From NCBI RefSeq assembly GCF_900215335.1, contig NZ_OCMT01000002.1, positions 930,001 through 994,000 of the forward strand: DNA of 64,000 nucleotides, written 5' to 3'. The stretch is from Pedobacter xixiisoli. Lineage in GTDB: Bacteria > Bacteroidota > Bacteroidia > Sphingobacteriales > Sphingobacteriaceae. Both the position numbers and the translations under genes were made by a program. The notes beneath the pieces were generated by a model. That model was not told the origin of the DNA. It did no database searches and was given only the letters and a program-made list of their open reading frames with translations. This document shows positions 42,647 through 50,439 of the stretch, piece after piece; position 1 is the stretch's first letter, and every line of letters starts with the position of its first letter.

Positions 42647-45010
42647 TTAACTAAACACAATAGAGAAAGTAGTACCTTCTCCTATTTTACTCTCCACTTC
42701 AATATGATCTCCCATAGCTTCTACTTGATTTTTGGTGATAAATAAACCAAAACCGCGGGCATCGCTATTACCATGGAAGGTTTGGTTTAAGCCAAATAAC
42801 CTTTCACCATTTTTAGGTAAGTCAATGCCTACTCCATTATCTTTAATCCGAAGGATATACCCTCCGCCTAAAGGTTCACATATGATTTCTATTACAGGTT
42901 TACGCAAGGCATGGCTGTAACGTAGTGCGTTGGAAATCAGATTAAGCAGCACACTATCCAAATAAGCCTTATTGAAATACACAAACACATCTTCGCCCAC
43001 ATTCACAATGATCTCTGCATTTTTATTCAGGATTTGTGATTCTTGAGTTTGTATGGCATGATTAATATAGTCCAGTAGGTTAAGTGGTTCTTTCACCAGA
43101 TCCATACTGGTTTGAATGTTCACGATGTTATTAAGATTGTACAGCGTATCATTTAGGTTTACTACTACTTTACGCAGCAGCTTGATCATTTCATTCCGTT
43201 CTGTATCAGTTTCTGCATTGCTGATAAGCGAGCTAATACCATCTATATTACTGGCATGCGACCTTAAATTATGGGAAACGATGTAAGAAAAATTAAGCAG
43301 ACGCTTATTCTGTTCGTTCACTAACTCGTAAGATTTATGCAAGGTTTCTTCGGCTTCTTTGATCATCGTGATATTCATCATGATACCTCTCAGCTTTTCA
43401 GGTGCCTCTATACTAGGCTCTACAGTTAGCGTATCTCTTATCCAAATAATTGAACCGTCTTTGGCTACCATCCGATATTCGTATTCGTGATGCTTTCTCA
43501 AAAAAAGCTCTTTATCCAAATATTCCGTTACCCGCTCTTTGTCTTCATAATATAGCTTCTCTAAGAAAAATCCAATTTCCGAACTCCACTCATATTGCGT
43601 ATAACCTAAAATATCATAAACCTTACTACTTACAAAAGTATTGGCAAAGTTGTCTTTTATCGAAGCCTCCCAAACAATACCTTCCATAGAATTGATCAGT
43701 TCTTCCGCATATTTTTTGGAGGCAATCAATTGTTCTTCATAAATTACCTGCGGGGTAATGTCCTCAATAATCACAATGTGCTGACTAGGCTTTTCTCCTT
43801 CTTCCCAAAGCGGAGAAATAATGGCATTGGCCCAAATTACCTGCTGATTTTTATTGACATACCTACGTACCGAAGAAAACTGACGAATCTCGTTGTTACG
43901 AAGTCGTTTAAAGTCATAGGCATCTACTGCTAAATCATCTACATGAATTAACGATTTAATTTTCTTTGAAGTAAGTTCCTTTTCTGAATAACCGAACAGT
44001 TTACATAGGAAAGCATTGGCTTCTATAAACTCTCCTGTGATAGAATTAACCCTACCTATCCCGATAGCAGCATTGGCAAAAATGGTTTTATACTTGCTAT
44101 CAACCACATGCAGCATATCGCTCTGCTGATCTACCATTAAAAAAAGTTGACGGTGCTTATTCAATAACCTCAACAACAAATAACTAGAAAGTACGGTCAC
44201 CAATAGACCAAATCCCATTAAGCCGCCCAATTGGTAATCTGCTACGATCTTTCTGGTATCGGTAAGATAAATTTTCCAATCGCCCTCTTCAAATGTTTTT
44301 GTTTTATAAGTATTACCGGCATATTTATGCTCTCCTGGGATAAAAAATTCTTCCTCGTTGGTTAGCGGGTTAATTTTAGAAAACTGGAAACGATAGTAGC
44401 TAAAATTATCGTTCTCTAAACCTGCTATTTTAAGCAATTGATCTAATTTGATCACCACCGCAGAGAAACCCCAAAACTTATTGTCTATATATAAAGGCAA
44501 TCGGCCAATTACCCCTTTTCCACCTTGTACCAATTCTACCGGACCCTGAAAATACATTTTACGCAATCGTATGGCTTTTTTAGCTTCGAGTTCGTTAAAC
44601 ACACTCAGTTTAAACAAGTCTAAGCCAATAGCTTCTTCGTTTCCCTTAACAGGATACATGTATTTGATAATGCCATCTGGAACTAATTGCACTCCTTGTA
44701 AAGAGGGGTTAGCTTTCATGATTTCCGCAGCAACCTTTTCAAAATTACGAGGCTTACCTTGTTGATCTATCGTTAAAGCTACGGTGAGAGCTATATTTTG
44801 ACTGTTTTTAAGTAGTTGATCCAGGCGGAGCTCTACGCTTTCTAACATAGCATTGATATCTTTCTCCCTGTTCTCTTTAATGATTTGATAACGCTGTTGC
44901 GTAATTAAAGAAATAACGGCAACGAGAATAATGAAAAATAAAAATGTGGTTAGTTTGGGATTTAGCGTAAACCAATTAGACTGAATAGGTTGCTTAGAGC
45001 TTGTGGGCAT
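42647..45010 (-). CDS. CHASE-PAS sensor histidine kinase
   Basis: 787 residues. The first transmembrane helix is at about 20-38. The extracytoplasmic sensor domain at 45-250 (ENREKDINAMLESVELRLDQ, LQGVQLVPDGIIKYMYPVKG) is CHASE-type. The second helix is at about 265-283. PAS/PAC domains follow at about 300-420 and 435-560. The kinase core has LNFSYIVSHNLRSHASNIDG, with the phospho-His in SHNLRSH, and a HATPase (VLLNLISNALRYSHALRKP, LRIKDNGVGIDL, GFGLFITKNQVEAMG). The SHNLR-type H-box is common in Bacteroidota kinases. No adjacent response regulator is present. Confidence 0.9.
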   Translation of the reverse strand: MPTSSKQPIQSNWFTLNPKLTTFLFFIILVAVISLITQQRYQIIKENREKDINAMLESVELRLDQLLKNSQNIALTVALTIDQQGKPRNFEKVAAEIMKANPSLQGVQLVPDGIIKYMYPVKGNEEAIGLDLFKLSVFNELEAKKAIRLRKMYFQGPVELVQGGKGVIGRLPLYIDNKFWGFSAVVIKLDQLLKIAGLENDNFSYYRFQFSKINPLTNEEEFFIPGEHKYAGNTYKTKTFEEGDWKIYLTDTRKIVADYQLGGLMGFGLLVTVLSSYLLLRLLNKHRQLFLMVDQQSDMLHVVDSKYKTIFANAAIGIGRVNSITGEFIEANAFLCKLFGYSEKELTSKKIKSLIHVDDLAVDAYDFKRLRNNEIRQFSSVRRYVNKNQQVIWANAIISPLWEEGEKPSQHIVIIEDITPQVIYEEQLIASKKYAEELINSMEGIVWEASIKDNFANTFVSSKVYDILGYTQYEWSSEIGFFLEKLYYEDKERVTEYLDKELFLRKHHEYEYRMVAKDGSIIWIRDTLTVEPSIEAPEKLRGIMMNITMIKEAEETLHKSYELVNEQNKRLLNFSYIVSHNLRSHASNIDGISSLISNAETDTERNEMIKLLRKVVVNLNDTLYNLNNIVNIQTSMDLVKEPLNLLDYINHAIQTQESQILNKNAEIIVNVGEDVFVYFNKAYLDSVLLNLISNALRYSHALRKPVIEIICEPLGGGYILRIKDNGVGIDLPKNGERLFGLNQTFHGNSDARGFGLFITKNQVEAMGDHIEVESKIGEGTTFSIVFS

Positions 45011-45298
45011 TGTTACGATAGCTGTTTGTTATTGTGTTTAGGCAAACTTAAGTCATTACCAGCCAATATAAATTGATGTTAGCCATCAAAAATAAGTGAC
45101 GATAATCATTTTACGGCAAAATAAGATTAAGAAATGATTAATTAAAAAATATTAAGCTAAATGAAACAACATTAAAAACCCCAAAGATGTTTTAATTCAT
45201 CTTTGGGGTTCATTTAGAATAATTTATAAATTTTAATGATTCATTTAACAGCGAAAAATACTTGAAAAAAGCAAAGACTTACGACATACAACTTTTCG
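45011..45298. other. Gap holding a terminator
   Basis: Apart from the hairpin at 45177-45210, only AT-rich leader sequence of the histidine kinase gene is seen. Confidence 0.5.
45177..45210 (-). terminator. Rho-independent terminator of the sigma/anti-sigma operon
   Basis: Perfect 13-pair stem aaccccaaagatg/catctttggggtt with an 8-base loop and a T-rich tail on the minus strand, 89 nt past the TPR protein gene. Confidence 0.85.
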
Positions 45299-46057
45299 CT
45301 ATAATTTCTTCAGCAATTGTTGCGCTTTCTCAAACTGTACTGCGCCATCTGGAATCTTTTCTAACCAAAATCTAGTATCAACTTTCTTATCTTCTTTCAA
45401 ATAACTCATTGCCATAGCATACGCAGCATCGTATTTATAAACCGAATCGCCTTTGAACAGCTCTTCCAACAACAACCTGCCCTTAGCTACTTCACTAGTT
45501 TCAATTAAACTTACTCCATAATAATAAGTCACCATTGCATTTTGCGAATCAGCTAGGTTTAATTTAGACAAGGCAACTTTAGCTTCTTGGTATTTCTTAT
45601 CGTTAAACAATGTTGCCGCTTGGTCTAAGTCTGTTTTTTCGGCTCCACGCTCTGCAACGTTCATTTGAGGAGCAGCGTTAAATTGTTCGTACAAGTCGCC
45701 CTTCCATGGTGCCCAGATCAACATTCCTAATACAAATACTGCCGCTAAACCAGAAACCCATCTTAAATAAGTGCTTAGCTTCGTCACCTTCGGTTGCACA
45801 GTATCTATTTCAGCTTCGGCTGCTTCTATATTATCGAAATATTCTTCGTTTAGCGCTTCTAAAGTAGACACCAACGACTTTCGCTCATTATCGTATGCAA
45901 ACAACATCCTCAAACTACCATGTGCTTCTAAGTAATCTAAAAGATGTTCTTTTAGTTCTTGGTCGTGCTTTAAAAGGCTCTCATATGCCAAACTTTCGGT
46001 TTCGTTCAAGTCACCCTCAGCATATCGAGCTGTCCATAAAATTTTGTCCTCAGTCAT
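45299..46057 (-). CDS. TPR-containing anti-sigma-like membrane protein
   Basis: 252 residues. The N-terminal helical region (MTEDKILWTARYAEGDLNETE) resembles zinc-less anti-sigma domains. A single transmembrane helix lies at about 98-116 (WVSGLAAVFVLGMLIWAPW), then a periplasmic TPR-like region (about 140-252: DQAATLFNDKKYQEAKVAL, MVTYYYGVSLIETSEVAKG). It overlaps the sigma factor gene by 8 nt, the usual coupling of sigma/anti-sigma pairs. The role as anti-sigma is inferred from position and topology. Confidence 0.75.
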   Translation of the reverse strand: MTEDKILWTARYAEGDLNETESLAYESLLKHDQELKEHLLDYLEAHGSLRMLFAYDNERKSLVSTLEALNEEYFDNIEAAEAEIDTVQPKVTKLSTYLRWVSGLAAVFVLGMLIWAPWKGDLYEQFNAAPQMNVAERGAEKTDLDQAATLFNDKKYQEAKVALSKLNLADSQNAMVTYYYGVSLIETSEVAKGRLLLEELFKGDSVYKYDAAYAMAMSYLKEDKKVDTRFWLEKIPDGAVQFEKAQQLLKKL

Positions 46058-46613
46058 TTTTTCTATCGATTAATTTAACCAAGCTTGCCATACATTCAGA
46101 TTTCTTTTTCCTTAAATAACCGTACGTAACGCCTAATGTTTCCGCTACTTTTTCTTGCGCTTCGCCTTTCATGCTCCACCTAATAATTTCTTTACAACGT
46201 TCTCCCAGTTTTTCAAAAGCTTGTAAGAATAAAACGTTCTGCTCTTGCTGTTGTGCTAAAACTTCTGCCTGTTCAAATGTATCCTCGCCAATATGTAATA
46301 AATCGTCTTCGCCTTTTGTTACCGGGCTTACCGATTTTTTTTTCAATTCGTTAAGCCACTTCCGTTTACACACCAATAATAAAAATGGTTCAAAGGGACA
46401 CGTAAGCTGTAAATCTTTATATTTTGCTTGGTTGTAGATATCTACCAAAGCCTCCTGAAAAATATCTGCGGCATCATCAGCATTGCCATTGTTGAATAAC
46501 ACAAACGACTTTACCTTACCTGCACATTTCTTGTAAATCTCATTAACCAAAGCTACATCATTGGTAAGTAGCGCAGTAACATAACGTTGGTCCTCATGTA
46601 CTTTTTTGGTCAT
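46050..46613 (-). CDS. ECF-type sigma-70 factor
   Basis: 187 residues. Region 2: VKSFVLFNNGNADDAADIFQ then EALVDIYNQAKYKDLQLTCP. Region 4: ERCKEIIRWSMKGEAQEKVA then ETLGVTYGYLRKKKSECMAS. It directs RNA polymerase to a specific set of promoters. Downstream is the overlapping TPR anti-sigma-like gene. The block of surface-protein genes starting at 46943 is divergent and is a natural candidate regulon. That link is inference. Confidence 0.88.
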   Translation of the reverse strand: MTKKVHEDQRYVTALLTNDVALVNEIYKKCAGKVKSFVLFNNGNADDAADIFQEALVDIYNQAKYKDLQLTCPFEPFLLLVCKRKWLNELKKKSVSPVTKGEDDLLHIGEDTFEQAEVLAQQQEQNVLFLQAFEKLGERCKEIIRWSMKGEAQEKVAETLGVTYGYLRKKKSECMASLVKLIDRKND

Positions 46614-46942
46614 CGGTTATTGATTTCTCTAAAAGTAGAATTTATTAGGGATAAGTTAAAAAAGATTTGATAATTCATTGGAAATAACTGGCATTACTAT
46701 GACCAGTATGTAGAATGGCTTTCTAGAAGGTAAAAGATTTAAAACCTTTACGTTTAAAATTAACCGCAAAGCATAGGAAGGGTTACGCGAAGAGCACAAA
46801 GTTTTCCAAGCTTAATTCAATCATTCTCTCCATCCGTCATTCAAAAAAATAATAAAGCATGGGTAACATTTTTTTAGCACAGCTGATATACCAACAAAGG
46901 CGATTGCTGAAAAGCCCAAAACAGAGTAGGCTCTACTAAAAA
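46614..46942. other. Non-coding gap between divergent genes
   Basis: 329 bases between the sigma factor and the lipoprotein. No gene, repeat or terminator recognised; both promoters should be here. Confidence 0.45.
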
Positions 46943-47935
46943 ATGAAGACGATGAAAACTTTAAACTTAAAAAATACGCTTTTCCTAATTGCAGTGCTAT
47001 TGACGTTTTCTGCAATATTTCAAGCTTGCAAAAAAGACAAAACCAGGGGAAACTCGGCTAGAAATGCCAGAGAATTTACAGCCTTGTTTGGGCCACAGGC
47101 ACAGCAGAAACTAATTAACACTGGTGAATCAAATACATTTACCCTGCTAGGAGGCACGAAAATTACCATTCCACCCAATGCATTTAAAATTAATGGTGTA
47201 CCTGTTACAGGCAACGTGGTGATTACCGCTGGTGAATTTTTAAAGCGTAGTGATGTTGTTTTCAGTGGCACCAATACCAATCATATCAGCGGTGCACCGC
47301 TAGAATCTGATGGTTTTATCTTTCTTAATGCAGCTGCTAATGGCACCAATGTAGACAAACAATTAGCCGCTAACATACAAATTGCTATCCCAACTACCAA
47401 TACCAGAGCTACCCAAATTTGGGAAGGTATAGAAAATATTGGAAACGTTAACCAAATGGCTTGGCAACCTCTTGTACCCAATCCAAATGGTGTAGCTGGA
47501 GTACCAAGAGAAAGTAATCCAATAAATGGGTTCTACAATTTCCAAATGGGTAATTTAGGCTGGATGAACTGTGATGTTTTCTACAGCATGAGCAATCCAA
47601 AAACGACCGTTAGGGTTACTATTGCCAATAACCCTGGTAGTTTTGCAACCTTTATGGGATTTACTGGAGAGACCTTTGTTTTCTTCTGCGCAAAAGGCAG
47701 TAACGTGGTAGCCCAATTTTATAATCCAGATGGCGTAAATACCTTAAAAAGCTACGACGACATTATGCCAATTGGCGCCGAAGGAAAATATATATCTTTC
47801 TCTATCAAGGATGGAAAATATTACTATGCAGAACAGGCTACCACTATCACTGCAAGCCAACACATTACATTAACTTTAGCAGAAACAACAGAGACAGCGA
47901 TACAACAGGCCATCAACTCATTAAACACCTATTAA
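46943..47935 (+). CDS. Lipoprotein, unknown function
   Basis: 330 residues. SpII signal with lipobox IFQAC (C29) then KKDK. It is beta-rich: FTLLGGTKITIPPNAFKING and VTGNVVITAGEFLKRSDVVF look like a repeat-type sandwich domain similar to surface-exposed ZU5-like modules, followed by LESDGFIFLNAAANG. The rest is unassigned. It is first in a plus-strand series with the PKD/barrel and CHAT genes and is divergent from the sigma factor. Confidence 0.65.
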   Translation: MKTMKTLNLKNTLFLIAVLLTFSAIFQACKKDKTRGNSARNAREFTALFGPQAQQKLINTGESNTFTLLGGTKITIPPNAFKINGVPVTGNVVITAGEFLKRSDVVFSGTNTNHISGAPLESDGFIFLNAAANGTNVDKQLAANIQIAIPTTNTRATQIWEGIENIGNVNQMAWQPLVPNPNGVAGVPRESNPINGFYNFQMGNLGWMNCDVFYSMSNPKTTVRVTIANNPGSFATFMGFTGETFVFFCAKGSNVVAQFYNPDGVNTLKSYDDIMPIGAEGKYISFSIKDGKYYYAEQATTITASQHITLTLAETTETAIQQAINSLNTY

Positions 47936-47956
47936 AAACTTTCCAAAAGTTAACAG

Positions 47957-47990
47957 AAAAGGCGAAGCTCATTTTGGGCTTTGTCTTTTT
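47957..47990 (+). terminator. Probable terminator
   Basis: Imperfect stem aaaaggcgaagctc / gggctttgtctttt with a T-rich end, 22 nt past the lipoprotein gene. Confidence 0.55.
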
Positions 47991-48041
47991 ATCGTTAGTA
48001 AACCACTAGATATATAGAAGTTTAATTGCAAACTGATAAAA

Positions 48042-48058
48042 CTATGTTTCTATGTGGT
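48042..48058 (+). promoter_or_regulatory. Shared 17-base upstream element, copy 1
   Basis: ctatgtttctatgtggt, identical to 50385-50401. It contains a direct repeat ctatgt-tt-ctatgt. It lies 61 nt before the ATG at 48103; copy 2 lies 55 nt before the CHAT gene. Likely a common promoter or operator. Confidence 0.55.
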
Positions 48059-48102
48059 TAAAAATATTTGTACTAAGAATATTTCCTTATATTTATTTAG
48101 CC

Positions 48103-50118
48103 ATGACCAAACTATTAACCTTCATATTGCTCTGTTTTTTTTGTACGGAATTAAATGCACAAGTGGCGCCTATTGATACGGTTCCAGCCATTATTCATCA
48201 TCAAACAGAAAATGGAGTTACCAAATTCACTAGTGAACTTCGTCCATTAAGAGCCATTGCAGGCGCACCAGCTCCTTTTTATACTTATTTTTGGGAATTT
48301 GGAGATGGAGGTTTTAGTTTTGAAGAAAATCCGTCGCATATTTTTACGAGGTACGATTCGATTATGGTACGCCTATTTGCTACTAACAATTATGATGATG
48401 GCAAACGGCCTCCTACTCGTCCAAAACCTATTGTTAGGCCACCTATTACTCCTAAACCTGCTACCAAACCCATGCTTGCTGCTAACGGCGAACCTAGTTT
48501 ATTTAAAATGGGTGGTAATATAGAAATGAAAACCAATTGCATGCCTAAACCTGGTGACGATATGATGTTGGTTTTTGGCTATCGCAACAAAGCTGAAAAT
48601 GGACAACAGAACTTAAATGGAACTATCGCTATTTTGTATAACGATGTAGAGTTTAGCAACAATAATTTTGAACTGGCAGCAGCAAGGACTTACCATAACG
48701 AGAAAAAATCAGAGTTGAAGCCTTTGCTAAATACAGCATTTTCAAACAAAAAGAGCCAAGAACCTATTTATTATGCTTCTTTAGGAGATAATTTAAATTT
48801 GCCCAATACGCTTTCTCCAGCTGAAAAGGTTTTGCTTAAAGACCAAGCCAAAGCCTTTAGAAGTCAGCAGAGCTGGAAGTTTGAGAACTTGGCACAAAAC
48901 GAGGAGCGCTTTGTTTTTATGCATTTTAAAACTACTCCCGAAATGCTAAAAGACACCAATGCGGTAGTGCGCATTTCTGGTGCTTTCATTCCCGATAATC
49001 CTTTAGTAGAAACGGAGTTTTTTAACCTCGAACTACAAATTGTAGCTTCTCATGACCCCAACAAAATGGTACTGCGAAAAAGCAGGATGAATTACCGTCT
49101 TACTGGTAAAAACAGGGAGCTGACCTACAAAGTGCGTTTCCAGAACACAGGCAAAGGTCCAGCTAAAAAAATTGATGTTGGGGTTAACATCTCTGAAGTT
49201 TTTGACCCATCAACTTTAAAAATTGTAAAGACGAAACCGGAGGTAGTGAATTGCGATTCTGCCTATGCGAACCAAAGCTGCATGAAGACTTTTTTTAGTG
49301 CTGATAGTGTGCATTTTGTTTTCACCAACATCTATCTACCTGGCATGCAGCAAAAAGGCGTTAATGATGCAGATTCTACCCAAGGCTTTGTAGAATATAA
49401 GATCAGATTTAAGGAAAAACCACCAAAACTACCTATCAAAAGTGGTGCAGCTATTGTTTTCGACAAGAACGAACCCATTTATACCAATAGGGCTGTGGGT
49501 AGGTTTAAAATGGGGCTTTCTCCAGGACTAATTATTGGTTATGGCTTCCCTTTCGAAACGGACAATGGCAATTATTTAAACCATAAAAATGTCGTGCTAG
49601 GTGCAACTTTATCGCCTTACGCTTCGCATCGCTATTATTGGCAGTTAGAGCTTTACTTCAATTCATTTAATGAGAGAACTTACCAAGTTCCAATAGGTAC
49701 ACAGGTAAGGAAAGACACCGTCATTAATAATGTTGCTTACCAAATTATGGATAAACAGCTATATAAAACCACCAAAGTTGCTACGATTAACGCTGTCCCG
49801 CTACAGATGCGTTACAACTTACACAAATATGTGGGCGTTGGTGCGGGTGCCTTGGTGGCGATAGACATGTACAATAGAAGTTCTAGCGAACTGCGTTACA
49901 AATTAAGAACCCAAAATGCTTCGGGAACGGTAACAGATGTTAATTTGAACCGAGCTATGGATGAGCTGAAGGAGAACTTTTCGGAAGTGAGGACTTCGTT
50001 CTTCGCAGATGTACAGCTAGGTTTGGTGCGTGTTGGTCCGGCTTTGGGTTTGAGGTACATTTATGACCCGAAGACCAATAATAACCGAATGACGACTTAT
50101 GTAAGTTGGAAGTTTTAA
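48103..50118 (+). CDS. PKD-domain surface protein with C-terminal outer-membrane barrel
   Basis: 671 residues from ATG at 48103, giving the signal peptide MTKLLTFILLCFFCTELNA. An in-frame ATG at 48052 lies inside the shared upstream element and is rejected. Domains: PKD at about 45-100 (FYTYFWEFGDGGFSFEENPS), a Pro-rich linker (RPKPIVRPPITPKPATKP), a DUF11/DUF7619-like repeat at about 330-460 (LTYKVRFQNTGKGPAKKIDV), and a C-terminal barrel at about 470-671 (FKMGLSPGLIIGYGF, VGVGAGALVAIDMY). It probably anchors in the outer membrane and exposes the PKD part. It is next to a CHAT gene with the same upstream element. Confidence 0.75.
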   Translation: MTKLLTFILLCFFCTELNAQVAPIDTVPAIIHHQTENGVTKFTSELRPLRAIAGAPAPFYTYFWEFGDGGFSFEENPSHIFTRYDSIMVRLFATNNYDDGKRPPTRPKPIVRPPITPKPATKPMLAANGEPSLFKMGGNIEMKTNCMPKPGDDMMLVFGYRNKAENGQQNLNGTIAILYNDVEFSNNNFELAAARTYHNEKKSELKPLLNTAFSNKKSQEPIYYASLGDNLNLPNTLSPAEKVLLKDQAKAFRSQQSWKFENLAQNEERFVFMHFKTTPEMLKDTNAVVRISGAFIPDNPLVETEFFNLELQIVASHDPNKMVLRKSRMNYRLTGKNRELTYKVRFQNTGKGPAKKIDVGVNISEVFDPSTLKIVKTKPEVVNCDSAYANQSCMKTFFSADSVHFVFTNIYLPGMQQKGVNDADSTQGFVEYKIRFKEKPPKLPIKSGAAIVFDKNEPIYTNRAVGRFKMGLSPGLIIGYGFPFETDNGNYLNHKNVVLGATLSPYASHRYYWQLELYFNSFNERTYQVPIGTQVRKDTVINNVAYQIMDKQLYKTTKVATINAVPLQMRYNLHKYVGVGAGALVAIDMYNRSSSELRYKLRTQNASGTVTDVNLNRAMDELKENFSEVRTSFFADVQLGLVRVGPALGLRYIYDPKTNNNRMTTYVSWKF

Positions 50119-50439
50119 GTTATACGTGATAAGCTATAAGTTAAGTCGTGGTTGATGATAACACCTAAGCACAGGTAAAACCGTCAACTACATCAAATCC
50201 TTTGATTGGTGTTACCATCATGAGTGTTACGAAGATATAAGTTTGGATAGATTGCTTCACTCTTCTCGCTTGCCCTACGCTTCAGTTCGCAATGACGCCT
50301 GTATTTTTCGTCATTACGATAGTTTAATCCGATTCCAAACATCTGGTTAGGTATTATCACCAACAGCCCAATAAAAATTTAAACCTATGTTTCTATGTGG
50401 TAAAACATTTTACTTATTTTAGCTAAAACCACACCGCTC
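50119..50439. other. Intergenic region before the CHAT gene
   Basis: It contains a ggatagattgcttcactc...gcaatgacg element at about 50247-50297 and the shared regulatory element at 50385-50401. No gene. Confidence 0.6.
50385..50401 (+). promoter_or_regulatory. Shared 17-base upstream element, copy 2
   Basis: Identical to 48042-48058 and followed by a similar AT-rich stretch (taaaacattttacttatttta); 55 nt before the CHAT gene start. Confidence 0.55.

Noticed and set aside
48052..48102. Earlier ATG for the PKD/barrel protein
   Set aside because: It lies inside the 17-base element shared with the CHAT gene, and the later ATG gives a clean signal peptide.
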